The position numbers and the translations under genes were made by a program. From NCBI GenBank assembly GCA_963575745.1, contig CAUYUJ010018901.1, positions 74,501-138,500 of the forward strand: 64,000 bases of DNA, read 5' to 3'. Positions 9,167 through 20,165 of the stretch are shown piece by piece. Numbering within the stretch: position 1 is the stretch's first letter; each line of letters opens with the position of its first letter. The DNA is from Prorocentrum cordatum (Eukaryota > Sar > Dinophyceae > Prorocentrales > Prorocentraceae). Below the pieces are notes generated by a model, which ran no database searches, was not told the origin of the DNA, and saw nothing but the letters and a program-made list of their open reading frames with translations.

Positions 9167-10580
9167 ATCCAAAATTGCAACAGAGGGGGGGGGCGCCGGG
9201 GGCGGCGGGGGGGGGCAGGAGCGGAGGGTTTGGCGGGGCGGGGGCCGGAGGCGCAGCGGGGGGACGCAGAGTAGAGCGCGGCGAGGGGGGGAAGGGGGTC
9301 GGAGGGGAAGGAAAGGAAGGCCGCCACCATGCTTTCGCACGCAGAGGCGCGTGAAAACGCTTCGCGCTTCCATTTGGGATTATTTCCAACGTTCTCTAAG
9401 GCGTATGACGTACTTGCAGTTCGACAGGATATGCAATCGCACCCCGTTTGGCGCGCGCAATGCGTCTGGTTAGTGTCATCGAGGCCACGGCCGTGCATAA
9501 GTGACACAACAGCCGCCCCGTCTCAACAACCATCTGTTTGATCGTTTCAACCCCCGCGCGTTCCAATCCAATGTTGGCCCTACGCTGCCCGACAAGTTCC
9601 AAAGCGGGCCCCGAGACGGCCGCGCGTGGCCCCGAGGCGGCGCAGGAAGACATCGCGACGGCCCCTTGGGGATCCCAGAAGGCGCGCCGCGACCAGCTAA
9701 TCCTTTGATTCCGCACCGACAAGACCCACGAAGGACGCACGAGGCGGCGCAAACGCGCGCAAGGATATCCGAGGGCCCCCACCACAGCACCGAAAGACAA
9801 ATACTATTGATCTATCCTTGATTATATTCAAGATGTGGAGGTCCGCACCTTTCGGGCTCCCTGGCGCCCCAGGGCGGCCTTCGAGGTCCCCAAAGACCAC
9901 TCCGAGACGGCCAACGACCCCTCAGAAGACCGCCCGATTGTCGGAGAGGGCCCCGAGACGGCCCATAAATCATCATAGATTATCAAACGACGCCCACAGG
10001 CGGTCTCGAAAGGAGTCCGCGAATAGGAAAAGCACTCAACCCGCGGCCGCCCAGGCGGCCCAAGAGCTCCGCAAGGGCGGCCCCCGCGCTGGTCCACAGA
10101 AGCCGACGCCATGCATGTTTCATCGTTTGTGTCCACGTTTGAAAAATCTGTCGCGTTTGTTTTCCGCATTTTCGGATGGGCCGCGAGATTGCTCCGAGCG
10201 CCCCAAAAAACTTCCAACGAGGTCCTCAACGGGGCCCATATGACGGCCCCGAACGGCCTCAAAATGACGGAAAACGAACGCAGGGCCACGCGAGGACGCG
10301 CCACGATGCCCCCCTTTATCAAGCACAACACCTGGGACAATGCGGGGCCAGTGTGCAAATTAGCATGTGCACCAATGCACCCAATGACATTTCATCAAAC
10401 CTCAACTGTCCGAAACCATGCGTCTACCACATGTCAGCAACAAAAAAAACTGATGTGAAAACGCAACTGTCCAAAACGAGTTTCCTGGACAATTGAATCG
10501 CGGTTCTGATGTCTCGAATGTCATGCCGCAGGTTGCCTTCATCATCCGCCACAACACTGCGGAACCTCAACTGTTCCTAA
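9167..10580. other. Non-coding, mixed GC-rich DNA
   Basis: 9180-9310 is a G-rich low-complexity patch. 9.6-10.35 kb has scattered GGCCCCGAGACGGCC-type units resembling the degenerate fields at low density. No gene is supported. Confidence 0.4.
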
Positions 10581-10725
10581 CAATTGTTTCCCTGGGCTCC
10601 TTACCACCAGGCTAACCCAACAACGCGGATAAGAAACGCCCAGCCACCAAACCAAAAAAAAAAAAACAATGTAGCCTGGCGAAAAACCCAACCATATACA
10701 ACTGGGGGCTCCATGTGGGGCCGCG

Positions 10726-10850
10726 GACCGTGTGAGGGGTGCGTCCATGTGACGTGGCGCCGCCATGTGGACGATGCTACTGGGGCCTTCGGTGGACCCC
10801 CCTGTGGGTCCACGAACCGCGCGCTGGGTTTGTAGCCGCGCGATTTGTGA
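10726..10850. repeat. 82-bp repeat family, locus 1
   Basis: One and a half units: GTGCGTCCATGTGACG, then GGCGCCGCCATGTGGAC, then GGGGCCTTCGGTGGAC, then a GGTCCACGAACCG close. The same unit is tandem at 12275-12545 and 13590-13960. Confidence 0.75.
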
Positions 10851-11015
10851 AGACCGCATGCGGGGCGGCGCACGATTTGTGAAGACCGTCTGCGGTGTTC
10901 TTGGCCAGAGGATTTGTTAACACCGTCTGCGGGGTTTTTGGCGGCACGATTTGTTAACACCCTGGGCGCGAAACGATGTGCGAACACCTGGGCGCCGCAC
11001 GATGTGGTAACAACC
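10851..11015. repeat. GATTTGTTAACACCGTCTGC repeat
   Basis: Units of 40-50 bp contain CACGATTTGTTAACACC or CGATTTGTGAAGACCG and end in a GCGGGGTT-like stretch, about five times. Two more units lie at 12178-12235. Confidence 0.75.
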
Positions 11016-11029
11016 TGGGCGCCGCGCAG

Positions 11030-11150
11030 TCCCACCAGCCCTCTGGGCGTAGGTGGTTTGGGGAGTTTCCTCTTCCAACCCCCTTTCTTCCCCTTGGGGG
11101 AGGGGTTTACCCCTCCCCCTACCCCCTCCACTGGACCTGGACGGGAGGTT
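11030..11150 (+). repeat. Dispersed C-rich repeat, copy 2
   Basis: Partner of 60-185, in the same orientation and internal order. Confidence 0.75.
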
Positions 11151-11159
11151 TCGCTGGTA

Positions 11160-11860
11160 GTTGGAGCGTCCAAGATGGCCCAAGATGGCTCCAAGAGCGC
11201 CTCGGGGAGCCCAATATGAGCTCCAAGATTGCTCAAGAAGCTAGCCTCTGATGCCTCAAGACGGCTCCGAAGATGCTCCAGTAGGCCCGAAAACCGCCCC
11301 AGGACGGCTCCGAGAGGCCAGCTAGGTCCCCCAGGAGGCCTCCAAGAGGCCCAAATCCTTCAAAAACCGAAGGAACATCAATGCGTGTTGCTTTCTCACC
11401 CTTTCGCTTCCGATGGCCTTCCGAGGCCTCAAGATGGCTCCAAGAGGGCCCAAGATAGCCCCAAGAGGGGCCCAAGATGGCCTCAAGACGGCCCCAAGAG
11501 CGCCCAAGAGCGCTCCAAGAGCGCCTCGAGATGAGCCCAAGAGGCGATTTTAGAGGATCTAGAGGGGCAGGCCTAATTAACCCCACTCTCTTCTTTGATC
11601 GATCGCCTCCAAGATGGCCCTAAGAAGCGCCAAGGAGGCCCCAAAAGGCGCCAAGATGGCCCCAAGATGGCCCCAAGATGGCCCCAACATGGCCCCAAGA
11701 GGTCCCCGAGAGGCTCCCCAGGGCACCCAAGACGCCCCAAGAGGCCTCCGGGACCGCCGAGACGCTCCCAAGACGCCCTAAGAGGCCTTCAGGACGCCCC
11801 CAAGAGACCCCCGAAGAGACTCCGAGAGGCATCCAAGAGGCCTCTGGCCATTCTGCTCGC
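11160..11860 (+). repeat. Degenerate CCAAGATGGC/CCAAGAGGC field
   Basis: Irregular 12-15 bp units such as GGCCCCAAGATGG run throughout. The five near-identical CCCCAAGATGG units at 11650-11695 are the most regular. No gene is seen. Confidence 0.8.
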
Positions 11861-11869
11861 CCTTTTCCT

Positions 11870-12025
11870 CGTCCTCCTTTCCATTCTCGTCCTGCTCCTG
11901 CTCCTCCTCCTCCTCCTCCTCATCCGCCTATTGCTCTTCCTCCCTCTACCCTCCTCCCGCTCCCCCTTTTCCTCCTTGAGTTCCTCCTCCTCATCGTCCT
12001 CCGATTCATCCTCCATCCTCGCCGT
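11870..12025. repeat. CTC-rich low-complexity tract
   Basis: Interrupted CCTCCT/CTCGTC triplets. The acidic and Ser/Leu frames here are artefacts. Confidence 0.85.
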
Positions 12026-12119
12026 CTTGGGTAAGACGGGTTCCCCAGCCTTTTGTTATTCTGTATGCCCCCCACTTCCCTGATCACCCCCATTCGCCTG
12101 GGCATCGTTACTGCATGGG

Positions 12120-12235
12120 CTGTTGGGGATACGCGAAGCGTCAAGAATTTGTTGGTCTGGAACAGACTGGGCGCTACACGATTTGTTAACACCGTCAGCG
12201 GAGCTGTTGGCCGCACGATTTGTTAACATTGTTTC
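12120..12235. repeat. Composite of two dispersed motifs
   Basis: 12124-12150 repeats the ACGCGAAGCGT segment of 1167-1190. 12178-12235 repeats the GATTTGTTAACACC units of 10.85-11.0 kb. Confidence 0.7.
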
Positions 12236-12274
12236 CGGCGGAGGCGGGGTGGCAATGCCACCTCCGCGCGTCGC

Positions 12275-12545
12275 AACGCCACTTCCGCGTGCGAAGTGCA
12301 CGCCCAACTGGAGCGGCGCCGCCATGTGGACCTTGCCACTGGAGTCTTCGGTGGAACTCCCTGCGGGGCCACGAACCGTGATGATGCGTGCGCTTAAACA
12401 AGGCGGCGCCGCCATGTGGGCCCTGCCGCTGGGCCTCCCCTCGAACTCCACGTGATGCCACGGACCGTGTCAAGTCTGCGCCCACATGGCGCGGCGCCGC
12501 CATGTGGACCGTGCCGCCGAAATCTGCGGTGGAGCTCCCTATGGG
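12275..12545. repeat. 82-bp repeat family, locus 2, three units
   Basis: Each unit contains GGCGCCGCCATGTGGAC or the GGGCC variant, then a GGTGGA(A/G)CTCC segment and a CCACGAACCGTG-type end. Period is 80-95 bp. Confidence 0.8.
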
Positions 12546-13590
12546 AACGACGCCCCCCCAGAAGGGCTGGACCAAGCAAGAAGAAGGCGGGGGTGCCCGC
12601 CACCGTGTCCCCTCGCCCTCTTCCTCCTCCTCATATTATTCCTCCTCCTCCTCCTGCAAATTTCCCCCCCCCTCCTCTCCCTCCCCCACCGCGCCGCCAT
12701 GTCCCCCCACCCCCCCCTCGCCGCATAATGCTACTGCGAACCCGCTAGGACCGCGAATCGCCCGGCGAACGCGGCACGACCTCGTGGACGCACCAGACCG
12801 CCCCGACAAACAGCCCAACCAAACTGACCGACAAAATGCCCACCCGGACCGTCGAACAAAATTTCCGGGGGGTGCATCCTAACTGTGAATTTACACTGAA
12901 TCCGCTCGGCAGCGACAGCCAGGAACGAATTTGTCGCGACACTTTCCTGGGTCGGTCCGATTTTTTTGTCGCGCCGCCTCTTTTTTTTTGTCGGCCCATT
13001 TTGTCGGGCCGATTTTTTTTTGTCGCGTGTGTTTTTTGTCGGGGAGGTTTGGTTTTTTGTCGGCCGATTCTGTCGGGGCAATCGTTTTCTTTTGTCGGCT
13101 GGGCGCCGCCCGCAATGCATAGATGCAGGGAGGCAGACGGGTCATGTGGCAGCAAGGGCGCACGCGCAAAACGCAGAAGGATAACAAGAAGGAACGCGAA
13201 CCAGGGCAAGGCAAGAACAACACGGAGGGGGCGAGGGGGGCGGCAAGAGCAGATGATGACGAACGGGAAAAGACATTTGCTCGTGGAGTACGTGTCCCGA
13301 CGGACCACTCACAGGGGGCGCCGAAGTGATCGCGGCACCTTTGGCCTCCAATCTGTAACCTCGATGCCAGCAGCACAGGCGTACGCAGGATGCTCTGTGG
13401 GCACAGTGCTCATGAAGTCCGAAGTCCGCCCCGCGCGCGACGCGGGAAACAGGCGACGCAACTCAACTCCCTTGCGCCTGAAATCGGGCGGCCGCGCACG
13501 TCAAGAAACTCAAGGGGCCCCCGCGGTCGCCCCAAGGGGCCCCGCAAAGGCCTGTCAGGACCAGGACAAAAATAGGCCTGGCGAAATAAC
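12546..13590. other. Non-coding; TTTTTTGTCGG repeat inside
   Basis: 12610-12720 is CTCC-rich. 12930-13110 holds about eight units of TTTTTTTGTCGG alternating with GCCGATT. The rest is unassigned. Confidence 0.5.
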
Positions 13591-13965
13591 CAACCACATG
13601 CTGCTGCGGGTACCATATGGGGCCACGATTGCGCGGGGAACGCGCCAAGATGAGGCGGCGCCGCCATGTCGACCACGCCAATGGGGCTTCCAGTGGTACT
13701 CCACGCGGGGCCACGAACCGAGTGAAGGGTGCGCCCCAATGGGGCGCAGCCGCCATGTAGACCCTGCCACTGGGGCCTTCGAGTGAGCCCCATGCGGGGC
13801 CACGAGCCGTGCGAGGGGTGCGCCCGCATGGGCGGTACCGCCATGGGGCCATGCCACTGGGGCCTTCGGTGGACCTCCATTTGAGACAACGAAACGTGTG
13901 AGGGGTACGCCCAAATGAGGCGGCGCAGCCACGTGGACCTTGATCCAGCATGGATCCTGGCACGT
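13590..13965. repeat. 82-bp repeat family, locus 3, about five units
   Basis: Units run GAGGGGTGCGCCC, GGCGGCGCCGCCATGT, GGACCTTGCCACTGGG, GCCTTCGGTGGACC, GGGGCCACGAACCG. GGCGGCGCCGCC is a 12-bp perfect palindrome. This is the best conserved of the three loci. Confidence 0.85.
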
Positions 13966-14079
13966 CGGCGGGCCTGGCGAAAGCATAAATGTATCCAAGA
14001 ATTTAGGGTCTTGTCCGAGCCCATCGATATCCTCCTGCGTGAATGCATAATCTTCATCGCCACCCAGACTTATTCATGG

Positions 14080-14515
14080 TGAGACTCACGCACGCCCCGT
14101 TCGTGGCCGTTTTGCGGGGGTGCCTCAAGCGGTTTGCCTGTCTTCTGTCCCAACATCCTTGGCTACCAGAGCAGACTGTGAGGATGTCTCAGGCGGGACG
14201 CTGGTTTCAGCCCCCCCTGACGGAAACCACCACGTGTTATTTCACTGTCCCATTCGCGGCCGTTTTGTGGAGATGTCTCAAGCGGTTTGCCTGTTTCCTG
14301 TCCCAACATCCTTCGCTGTCGGAGCAGATTTGGAGGATGTCTCAAGCGAGGCGCTCATTCTCACCCCCCATAGGGGGAACCGCCAGGGCTTATCTCACGG
14401 TCCCGTTCGGGGCCGTGTTGTTGGGATGTCTCAAGCGGTGTCCCTGTTATCTGTTCCAACAGCCTTCGCTTTCGGAACAGATTTGGAGGATGTCTCGAGC
14501 GTGGAATGGGAAGTG
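14080..14515 (+). repeat. 151-bp repeat, cluster 1 (three units)
   Basis: Unit landmarks in order: CCCGTTCGCGGCCGTTTTG, GGGATGTCTCAAGCGGTTTG, a TGTCCCAACATCCTTCGCT segment, GAGCAGATTTGGAGGATGTC, TCGAGCGAGGCGCTCA. Successive CTCAAGCGG sites lie near 14123, 14275 and 14429. Confidence 0.85.
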
Positions 14516-15645
14516 CGCGCGAATGAGGGGGGGAAGGGGCAATGCGGCGAGGAGGAGGAGGATGAGGCGGAAGGCGTGGATGACACGGGGAAAGGGAGGG
14601 GAGGGATAACGAGGGCGGTTGAGGGGGGCGAGGGAGTGGGAGAACACCAGGACGACGAAGGCGAAGGAGGATGAGAAGGAGGAGGAGGATAACAGGAGAA
14701 AAGGGGGGTAACGTGAGGAGGCAGGGGATTAATATGATGGCGAAGTGGGGTGACGGGGGGTAGAAGATAACAAAGAGGAGGGGTCATGCCGCATTCAATT
14801 TCCTCTGGCCCTTTCCGGCCGTTTTGCTGCGATTTGGGCGGTTCTTCGGGTGGTGCCGAGCGCTCTAATACCCAGAAGGGCGAGAGCGTGACGTTCCTTT
14901 TCTTTTTCTTGTGTCTGATCAGTTTGATGGCGCCCGAAAAGCATCCTCGCTGACAGCGCGCGGTATTTTTTGGGAGCTCTTGGATTGTCCTCGGGTTGGT
15001 GTGAATCATTTTGGGCCGCATGGGCCGTCGCATCGTGATTGTCTCTATGAAAAATGATCACCTTCAGCGGTGTCGGCCGTCGTTGGGGGCAGTGTGCGCC
15101 GCCGTGGCAGTTCGCATCAATGCAGAGGACGTTTGAATGACATAGGGCCGATGGGGGGGGGGGGACGGCATATTTGGGAGCAGTTGCGACGATTGGTATG
15201 GCCGGGCCGCCCTCATTCTAAATATGCGACGTGCTCGTTTTCTTTGTTTCTTCCAGGGCGTGCTGTCAGCAGGGGGAACGCCGCGCGCCTGGATGCCCCG
15301 ATGGGAGCTCACGGATTGGATTTTACAGTGCGACGGTGGCCCCAGTCCGTTATCACCGCGTGATGTTCGCCCCGCGCGGATGGCGTTGCATGTCAGACGG
15401 GTAATCCCCATCGAGGGTTTGGTGCAGTTTGCATGTTCGCCATATCCTAAGATGGTTTTTTGTTATTACGTGGACGCCTCCTACTCCTTCTCACTCTTCT
15501 CCTGCCCTCTCCTCCTCATGCCCCGACTTACTCATATACAGACTGACTCACACTCAGACTAACTCAGACACATATTCACACACAAATACCTACTCATACT
15601 CATACCTACTCATACTCAGACCTGCTCCGACTCAGACTTACTCAT
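14516..15645. other. Non-coding; GGA-rich and ACTCA-rich patches
   Basis: 14520-14790 is GGA/GGGG-rich. 15530-15640 is made of ACTCA(T/C)A units (CTCATACTCATACCTACT-like). 14.8-15.5 kb is unique DNA with no recognisable domain in any frame. Confidence 0.4.
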
Positions 15646-16095
15646 GCTGAGACTCACGCGCGCCCCGTTCGCGGTCGTTTCGTGGGGATGCCTCAAGCGG
15701 TTTGCTTGTTTTCTGTCCCAGCATATTTCGCTATCGGAGCTGATTTAGAGGATGTCTCGAGCGAGGCGCTAATTTTCACCCCCCTTAGGGGAGCAACCAA
15801 TGGTTATCTCACGGTCCCCTTCGCGGCCGTTCTGTGGGGATGTCTCCAGCGGCTTGCCTGTTTTCTGTTTCAACATCCTTCGCTTTCGGAGCAGATTTGG
15901 AGGATGTCTAGAGCGAGGCGCTCATTTTCACGTCCCTAAGGAGCCGCCGAGGGGTTATCTCACGGTCCCGTTCGCGGCCGTTTTGTGGGGATGTCTCAAG
16001 CGGGTTTGCCTGTTAGTTGTGCCGACATCATTCGCTTCCGGAGCAGATTTGGAGGATGTCTCGAGCGAGGCGCTCATTGTCACCCCCCTAAGGGG
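15646..16095 (+). repeat. 151-bp repeat, cluster 2 (three units)
   Basis: Same landmarks as cluster 1, at a spacing of about 151 bp (CTCAAGCGG-type sites near 15692, 15844, 15995). The two clusters are about 1.1 kb apart. Confidence 0.85.
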
Positions 16096-16955
16096 ATTCA
16101 AATATTCACTGCGTGGGGCTCCCCATATGCGCATTTATTCCCATGGACCTGTCCGCCGTGAGAATCTAGGCGCAAAAACTTTCGAGTATAAACGGGTTTC
16201 AGTTGTGACGGTCTGGTCATGAATCTAACTGAGAATCAATTGGAGTGTGAATGAGCCTCAGTAGTACGAGCGCGTCTCTGCGCATGTCCCTGGGTCCTCC
16301 TGGGGCCTCCTGGGGCCTCCTGGGGACCTACTGGGGCTTCTTGGGGCCTCCAGGAGCCTCTTTGGGCCCCCTGGGGCCTCCTGGGACCTCCTAGGGAGGA
16401 TTCGTGCCCGAGGAGAGGCCCAATCTATAGCAACAGTCGTACATAAAACATTGCGACTTGGAGCCGCAGAAAAAAAAGGGACAATCTATAGGAACACGCG
16501 TACAACACCAAGGAGTCGTGCCCTAGGAGAGGCCCTATAGGAACATAAGTACACAGGATATGGACAATCTATAGAAACATACGTATAACATCAAGGATTC
16601 GTGCCCCAGGTGAGGCCCAATATATGAGAGCATACGTAAAACACATGGGATTGGAACCACCCCTGTTGCCTTCTGAGGCCTCCTGCTCCTGGGGCCTCTC
16701 GGGGCCTCCTGTTGCCCTCCGGAGACCTCCTGGCGCTTCCTCTGGCCTCCTGGGGCCTCCTGTGGCTTCCTGAAGCCTCCAGGAGCTTCCTGGGGCCTCC
16801 TAGAGCCTCTTGGGGCATCCTGTGGCCTCTTGGGTCTTTCTGTGGCATCCTGATTCATCCTGGGACCTCATGTGGTCTCCACGGGCCTCCTGGAACCTGT
16901 TGGAGCCTCCTGTGGCATCCCCAGGAAAACCAGCGCCCACGAGTCTGGCCACCGA
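16096..16955. repeat. CCTGGGGCCTC fields around a 45-55 bp repeat
   Basis: 16265-16400 and 16660-16920 are degenerate TCCTGGGGCCTCC units. Between them (16400-16640) four units share CAATCTATA(G)GAACA, then CGTA, then AACAC and GTGCCC(T/C)AGG. No gene is seen. Confidence 0.7.
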
Positions 16956-16959
16956 TCGA

Positions 16960-17125
16960 GACATCCTCAAAATCTGGCCCACCTGGGGGGGTGAAGTGGA
17001 GCGCCTCGCTCGAGACATCCTCCAAATCTACTCCGAGAGCGAAGGATGCTGGGACAGAAAACAAGCACACCGCTTGAGACATCCCCACAAAACGGCTGCG
17101 AACGGGACCGTGAGAGAACCATTGG
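16960..17125 (-). repeat. 151-bp repeat, single inverted copy
   Basis: One unit of the 14-16 kb family lies in the opposite orientation, with GAGCGCCTCGCTCGAGACAT and CCGCTTGAGACATCCCCAC. Confidence 0.8.
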
Positions 17126-17684
17126 CGGCTCCCCTTAAGGTGGTGAATATGAGCGCCCCCCGCCAGTCCTCCTGCCAAGGGAACCTGGCTGTGGTTTTCG
17201 GCGACGCACCAGCGCCCTTGGCTAACAGCGTTGCAACGCACGCGCTGCATTACGCGGAAGTAGTAAGATGATATGTTTCTGACCTGATGCGTGGGCGCGC
17301 ACGGCGCGGGCCTACATGGCGCGTCGAAGGCGCCTGACACACGCCCGCGATACTATTCACGACCGAAATCGGAAAATTAGCTCCGGCGGCGCACATGCGG
17401 TGGACACGCGTGCGTTCGGCATCACCCGCGCGAGGTGGCTAACAATTTCGCGGCGTTGCGCTAAAAATGCCATTGTGCCCAACATCGTTTCGAAGCGCGC
17501 TGCGGTGCGCCGCGCAAGCGCGCGTGGACTGCGGCCTGCGTGCGGCCCGCGCACTAGTACGAGCGATTGAATCTGAAAGGGCCAGGCGCGGCACGTGCGC
17601 CATGAAAACGCGGCACACGGCAAAAGCAGTTACGAGAAGGAAACTCGCGCGATTCGCGTGCCTCCGTCGACCGAAATCGCTAAA
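17126..17684. other. Unassigned non-repetitive DNA
   Basis: GCGCG-rich sequence with AT patches, resembling 8-9 kb. No domain is recognised. It borders the 3' end of the RNase H frame and may include the boundary of a nested insertion. Confidence 0.35.
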
Positions 17685-19997
17685 TCAGGGCAAGCGATCG
17701 GCGACGACCGCGTTTGACGCCACCAATAAATACATGAAAAAATGCAAAAACAAATTTGTCGAGGCCCTCGTTTTGTTTCCTGGTGGGCGCAACACCTGAA
17801 ATTCGGGGACGCTGGGCGCGCCGACCCGTTCCGCCTCGGTGAGCTCCGCCGGGAGCTCAGCGGGGTCCGGCGCGGCCGGCCGGGACAGCGCGTCGGCGGT
17901 CTCGTTGTGCTCCGCCGGCAAGTGCGAGACCACATACTCCCACCGGCGCCGCGCGCGCCGCCATGCGATCTCACGGGTGATGTGGTTGAGGAGGCCCTTG
18001 CCACGGAAGTCGAGGGCCCCCTCCAGAGCCGCGACGTTGTCGCCCGCAATCATATGGTGAGGACCTCGGTACGGAACGGATCTCCCCACACGCACAACAC
18101 CAGGAACACTGTGAGGTACTCTCAGAAAGACTGGTGCCTGGGGTCGCCCGTGCCGACGTTGAATAGACCGCAGACGTCGTCCGACCACGTGAGGGCGAAG
18201 AACTCCACAGGGACGCCGCGCCTGTAGAGCGCTGCGCCGCCGCCCCACGGGGAAGCGTCGAACTTCACCACGGCGTCGGAAGCGCGCCCCCGCTGCTCAT
18301 CCTGGGCCCTGACGACTCGCCGAAGGGGGAGCAGGTCGAGACCGGAAGGGTTGACGAGCGCCCGCATCCACCTTGCGGCAGCCCCGAACCTCCTGCGCGC
18401 GACGCGACCCGGAGGTGCCTCCCGGTCGGCTGCCGCAGCGCCAGCAAGGGCGCCCCAGAGAGCGGCCGCGAAGGGCGCCGCGTCGGGGACCACGTAGGCC
18501 ACCCGCGCGCACTTCCCGACGACGCGGCGGGCAGCCGCCACGGACGCATGGCCTGACCCCGCCGCGAAGGGCTCGAGGAGCCTGAAGAGATCTGCCAAGA
18601 ACTCCGTGGGCAGCATGACGTGAACCTCGCCGGGCGAATACGGAATGAACATGGCTCCGATCCACAGGTGCTCGCGCGCGTAGAGCGCGCCCTTCTTCCA
18701 AGCGAGAGGCACCCCGAGGAGGGGCCACCAAGTCAGGGCAAGGTCGATCGCCAATTGCGCTGCTGCCGGCGTGCCCGCCACGGTGAGAACCGGGTCGTCG
18801 ACGTAGAGCTGCAGGCGACCAGCGGCGGCGGCAGCGCGGCCACAACCCGACCGCGCGAATGGCCGGAGCAGGGCCTGCGCGGCGCGTGCGGCGAAGGGCG
18901 CCACGCGCCCGAACACGACGGGGTTGGGCTTGCCGCCGAACCCCAGGACCCGCCAGACCACGAATCGCCCCCTCGCGCGCCTCCTGCGGGTAGGCCGGCG
19001 GCCTGTCCCTCCGCAATGCGTGCCCGACGTGCGCGCAATTGAACGGCTGCTCGTCCGGGTGCAACGGCACTGACATGAAGGCGTCCGCGAAGTCCAACGC
19101 CAGCGTCCAGGACACGCCGCCCTCCTGAGCCCAGGAGGAAAGCAGGGCGACGTCCAACGCGTGGTCGATGATCGTCGGCAGAACCTGGCGCTCCGCGAGG
19201 GTCACCGCCGAGTTGACGAGGTTCACCTTCAGATCCTGGATGATGCGGTGCTTGGTCGCGCCGTCGGGCTTCGTTCGAGTGATGTTCCCGAGGGGCGCCG
19301 GGAAAACGGCGGTGGAGTAGAAGGCCTCCGCCGCCGCGCGGTCCTCGAAGAGGATCCCGAACCCCTGGTTGACCAAGCGCTGGAGCTGCTCGACGCCTGG
19401 CGGCCGATCCCGGCCGCGCAACTCGTAGAAGGAAGGGTGGTTCCCCAAGTCGGCCGCGCGCTCGAGGAGCGCGTCTAAATCCATTGACGCCTCGGATTCC
19501 GCCGCGGGGAAAAGCCCGCCAAGGGGGATGTCCCGCGTGATCCCCATCGGCGCGCACTCCAGTAGCCAATCCGCAATGGCTCGGACAGGGTCCCCTGCCT
19601 GCCGCTGCACCTAGCGCACGATCTCAGGTCGCCACGAAGAGGCGGGGTGGTGCCGCTCCGCCGCCGCTGCCCCGATGCCAAGGTGCCGGGCGAGCGCGCG
19701 GCGCAGCGGCAGCAGGCATTCCGCCGGCGGCGGCGGGCGCGCCGGCTCGGCGCCGCGCGCGCCGGCCAGCCCTTGTAGCAGGGGCTCCCGCTGACGGTGC
19801 TCCGCAATGAGATCAGCGATCGGCGCCATTGTGGACCAGAGGCCAGGCCACGCACGCCATAGGTTCCCCGGGTTTCGCAAACCCGCCTGGCAAGCGGCAT
19901 CCTCCGACCGCTTCACGTCTGCGGCGGACGCCTGCTCCCCGCCGCGGAGAACGCGCCGGTGCACGCGGCCGGAGGCGGTGCGCGCTAGCAACGCCAC
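17685..19997 (-). pseudogene. RT-RNase H (pol) of YR retrotransposon, broken
   Basis: This encoded the reverse transcriptase and RNase H that copy the element RNA. RT motifs in order: RIIQDLKVN; LDFADAFMSV (motif A); GFGGKPNPVVFGR (motif B, the DIRS/Ngaro style); LYVDDPVLTV (motif C with YVDD); LAWKKGAL and LWIGAMF. RNase H follows with FDASPWGGG (first Asp), AGDNVAAL (third acidic position) and HNETADALSRP (last Asp). Four lesions are seen: an in-frame TAG at 19611-19613, a frameshift near 18.96-19.0 kb between motifs A and B, a TGA at 18122-18124 where a Trp codon would fit, and a frameshift near 18.05-18.11 kb before AGDN. It lies 3' of gag on the same strand, as expected. No recombinase follows directly. 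Confidence 0.85.
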
Positions 19998-20165
19998 CGC
20001 CGCGTCAGCGTCGTCCGCGGGACCTGCGGCCGCGCCGCTGGGCGGCGGGCCCAGGGGCGGCGATGCCGCAGGAGCGACGTGCGCGGGGGGAGGCGTCGCT
20101 GGCGACGCAAGGGGGGCGCTCAGGCCCGGGGCGCTGCCCCCGCGGCCCCGGGCCCGCGCCCCCCT

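Noticed and set aside
12836-13786. 316-codon plus-strand frame
   Set aside because: Crosses the TTTTTTGTCGG repeat (poly-Phe) and the 82-bp array; no domain.
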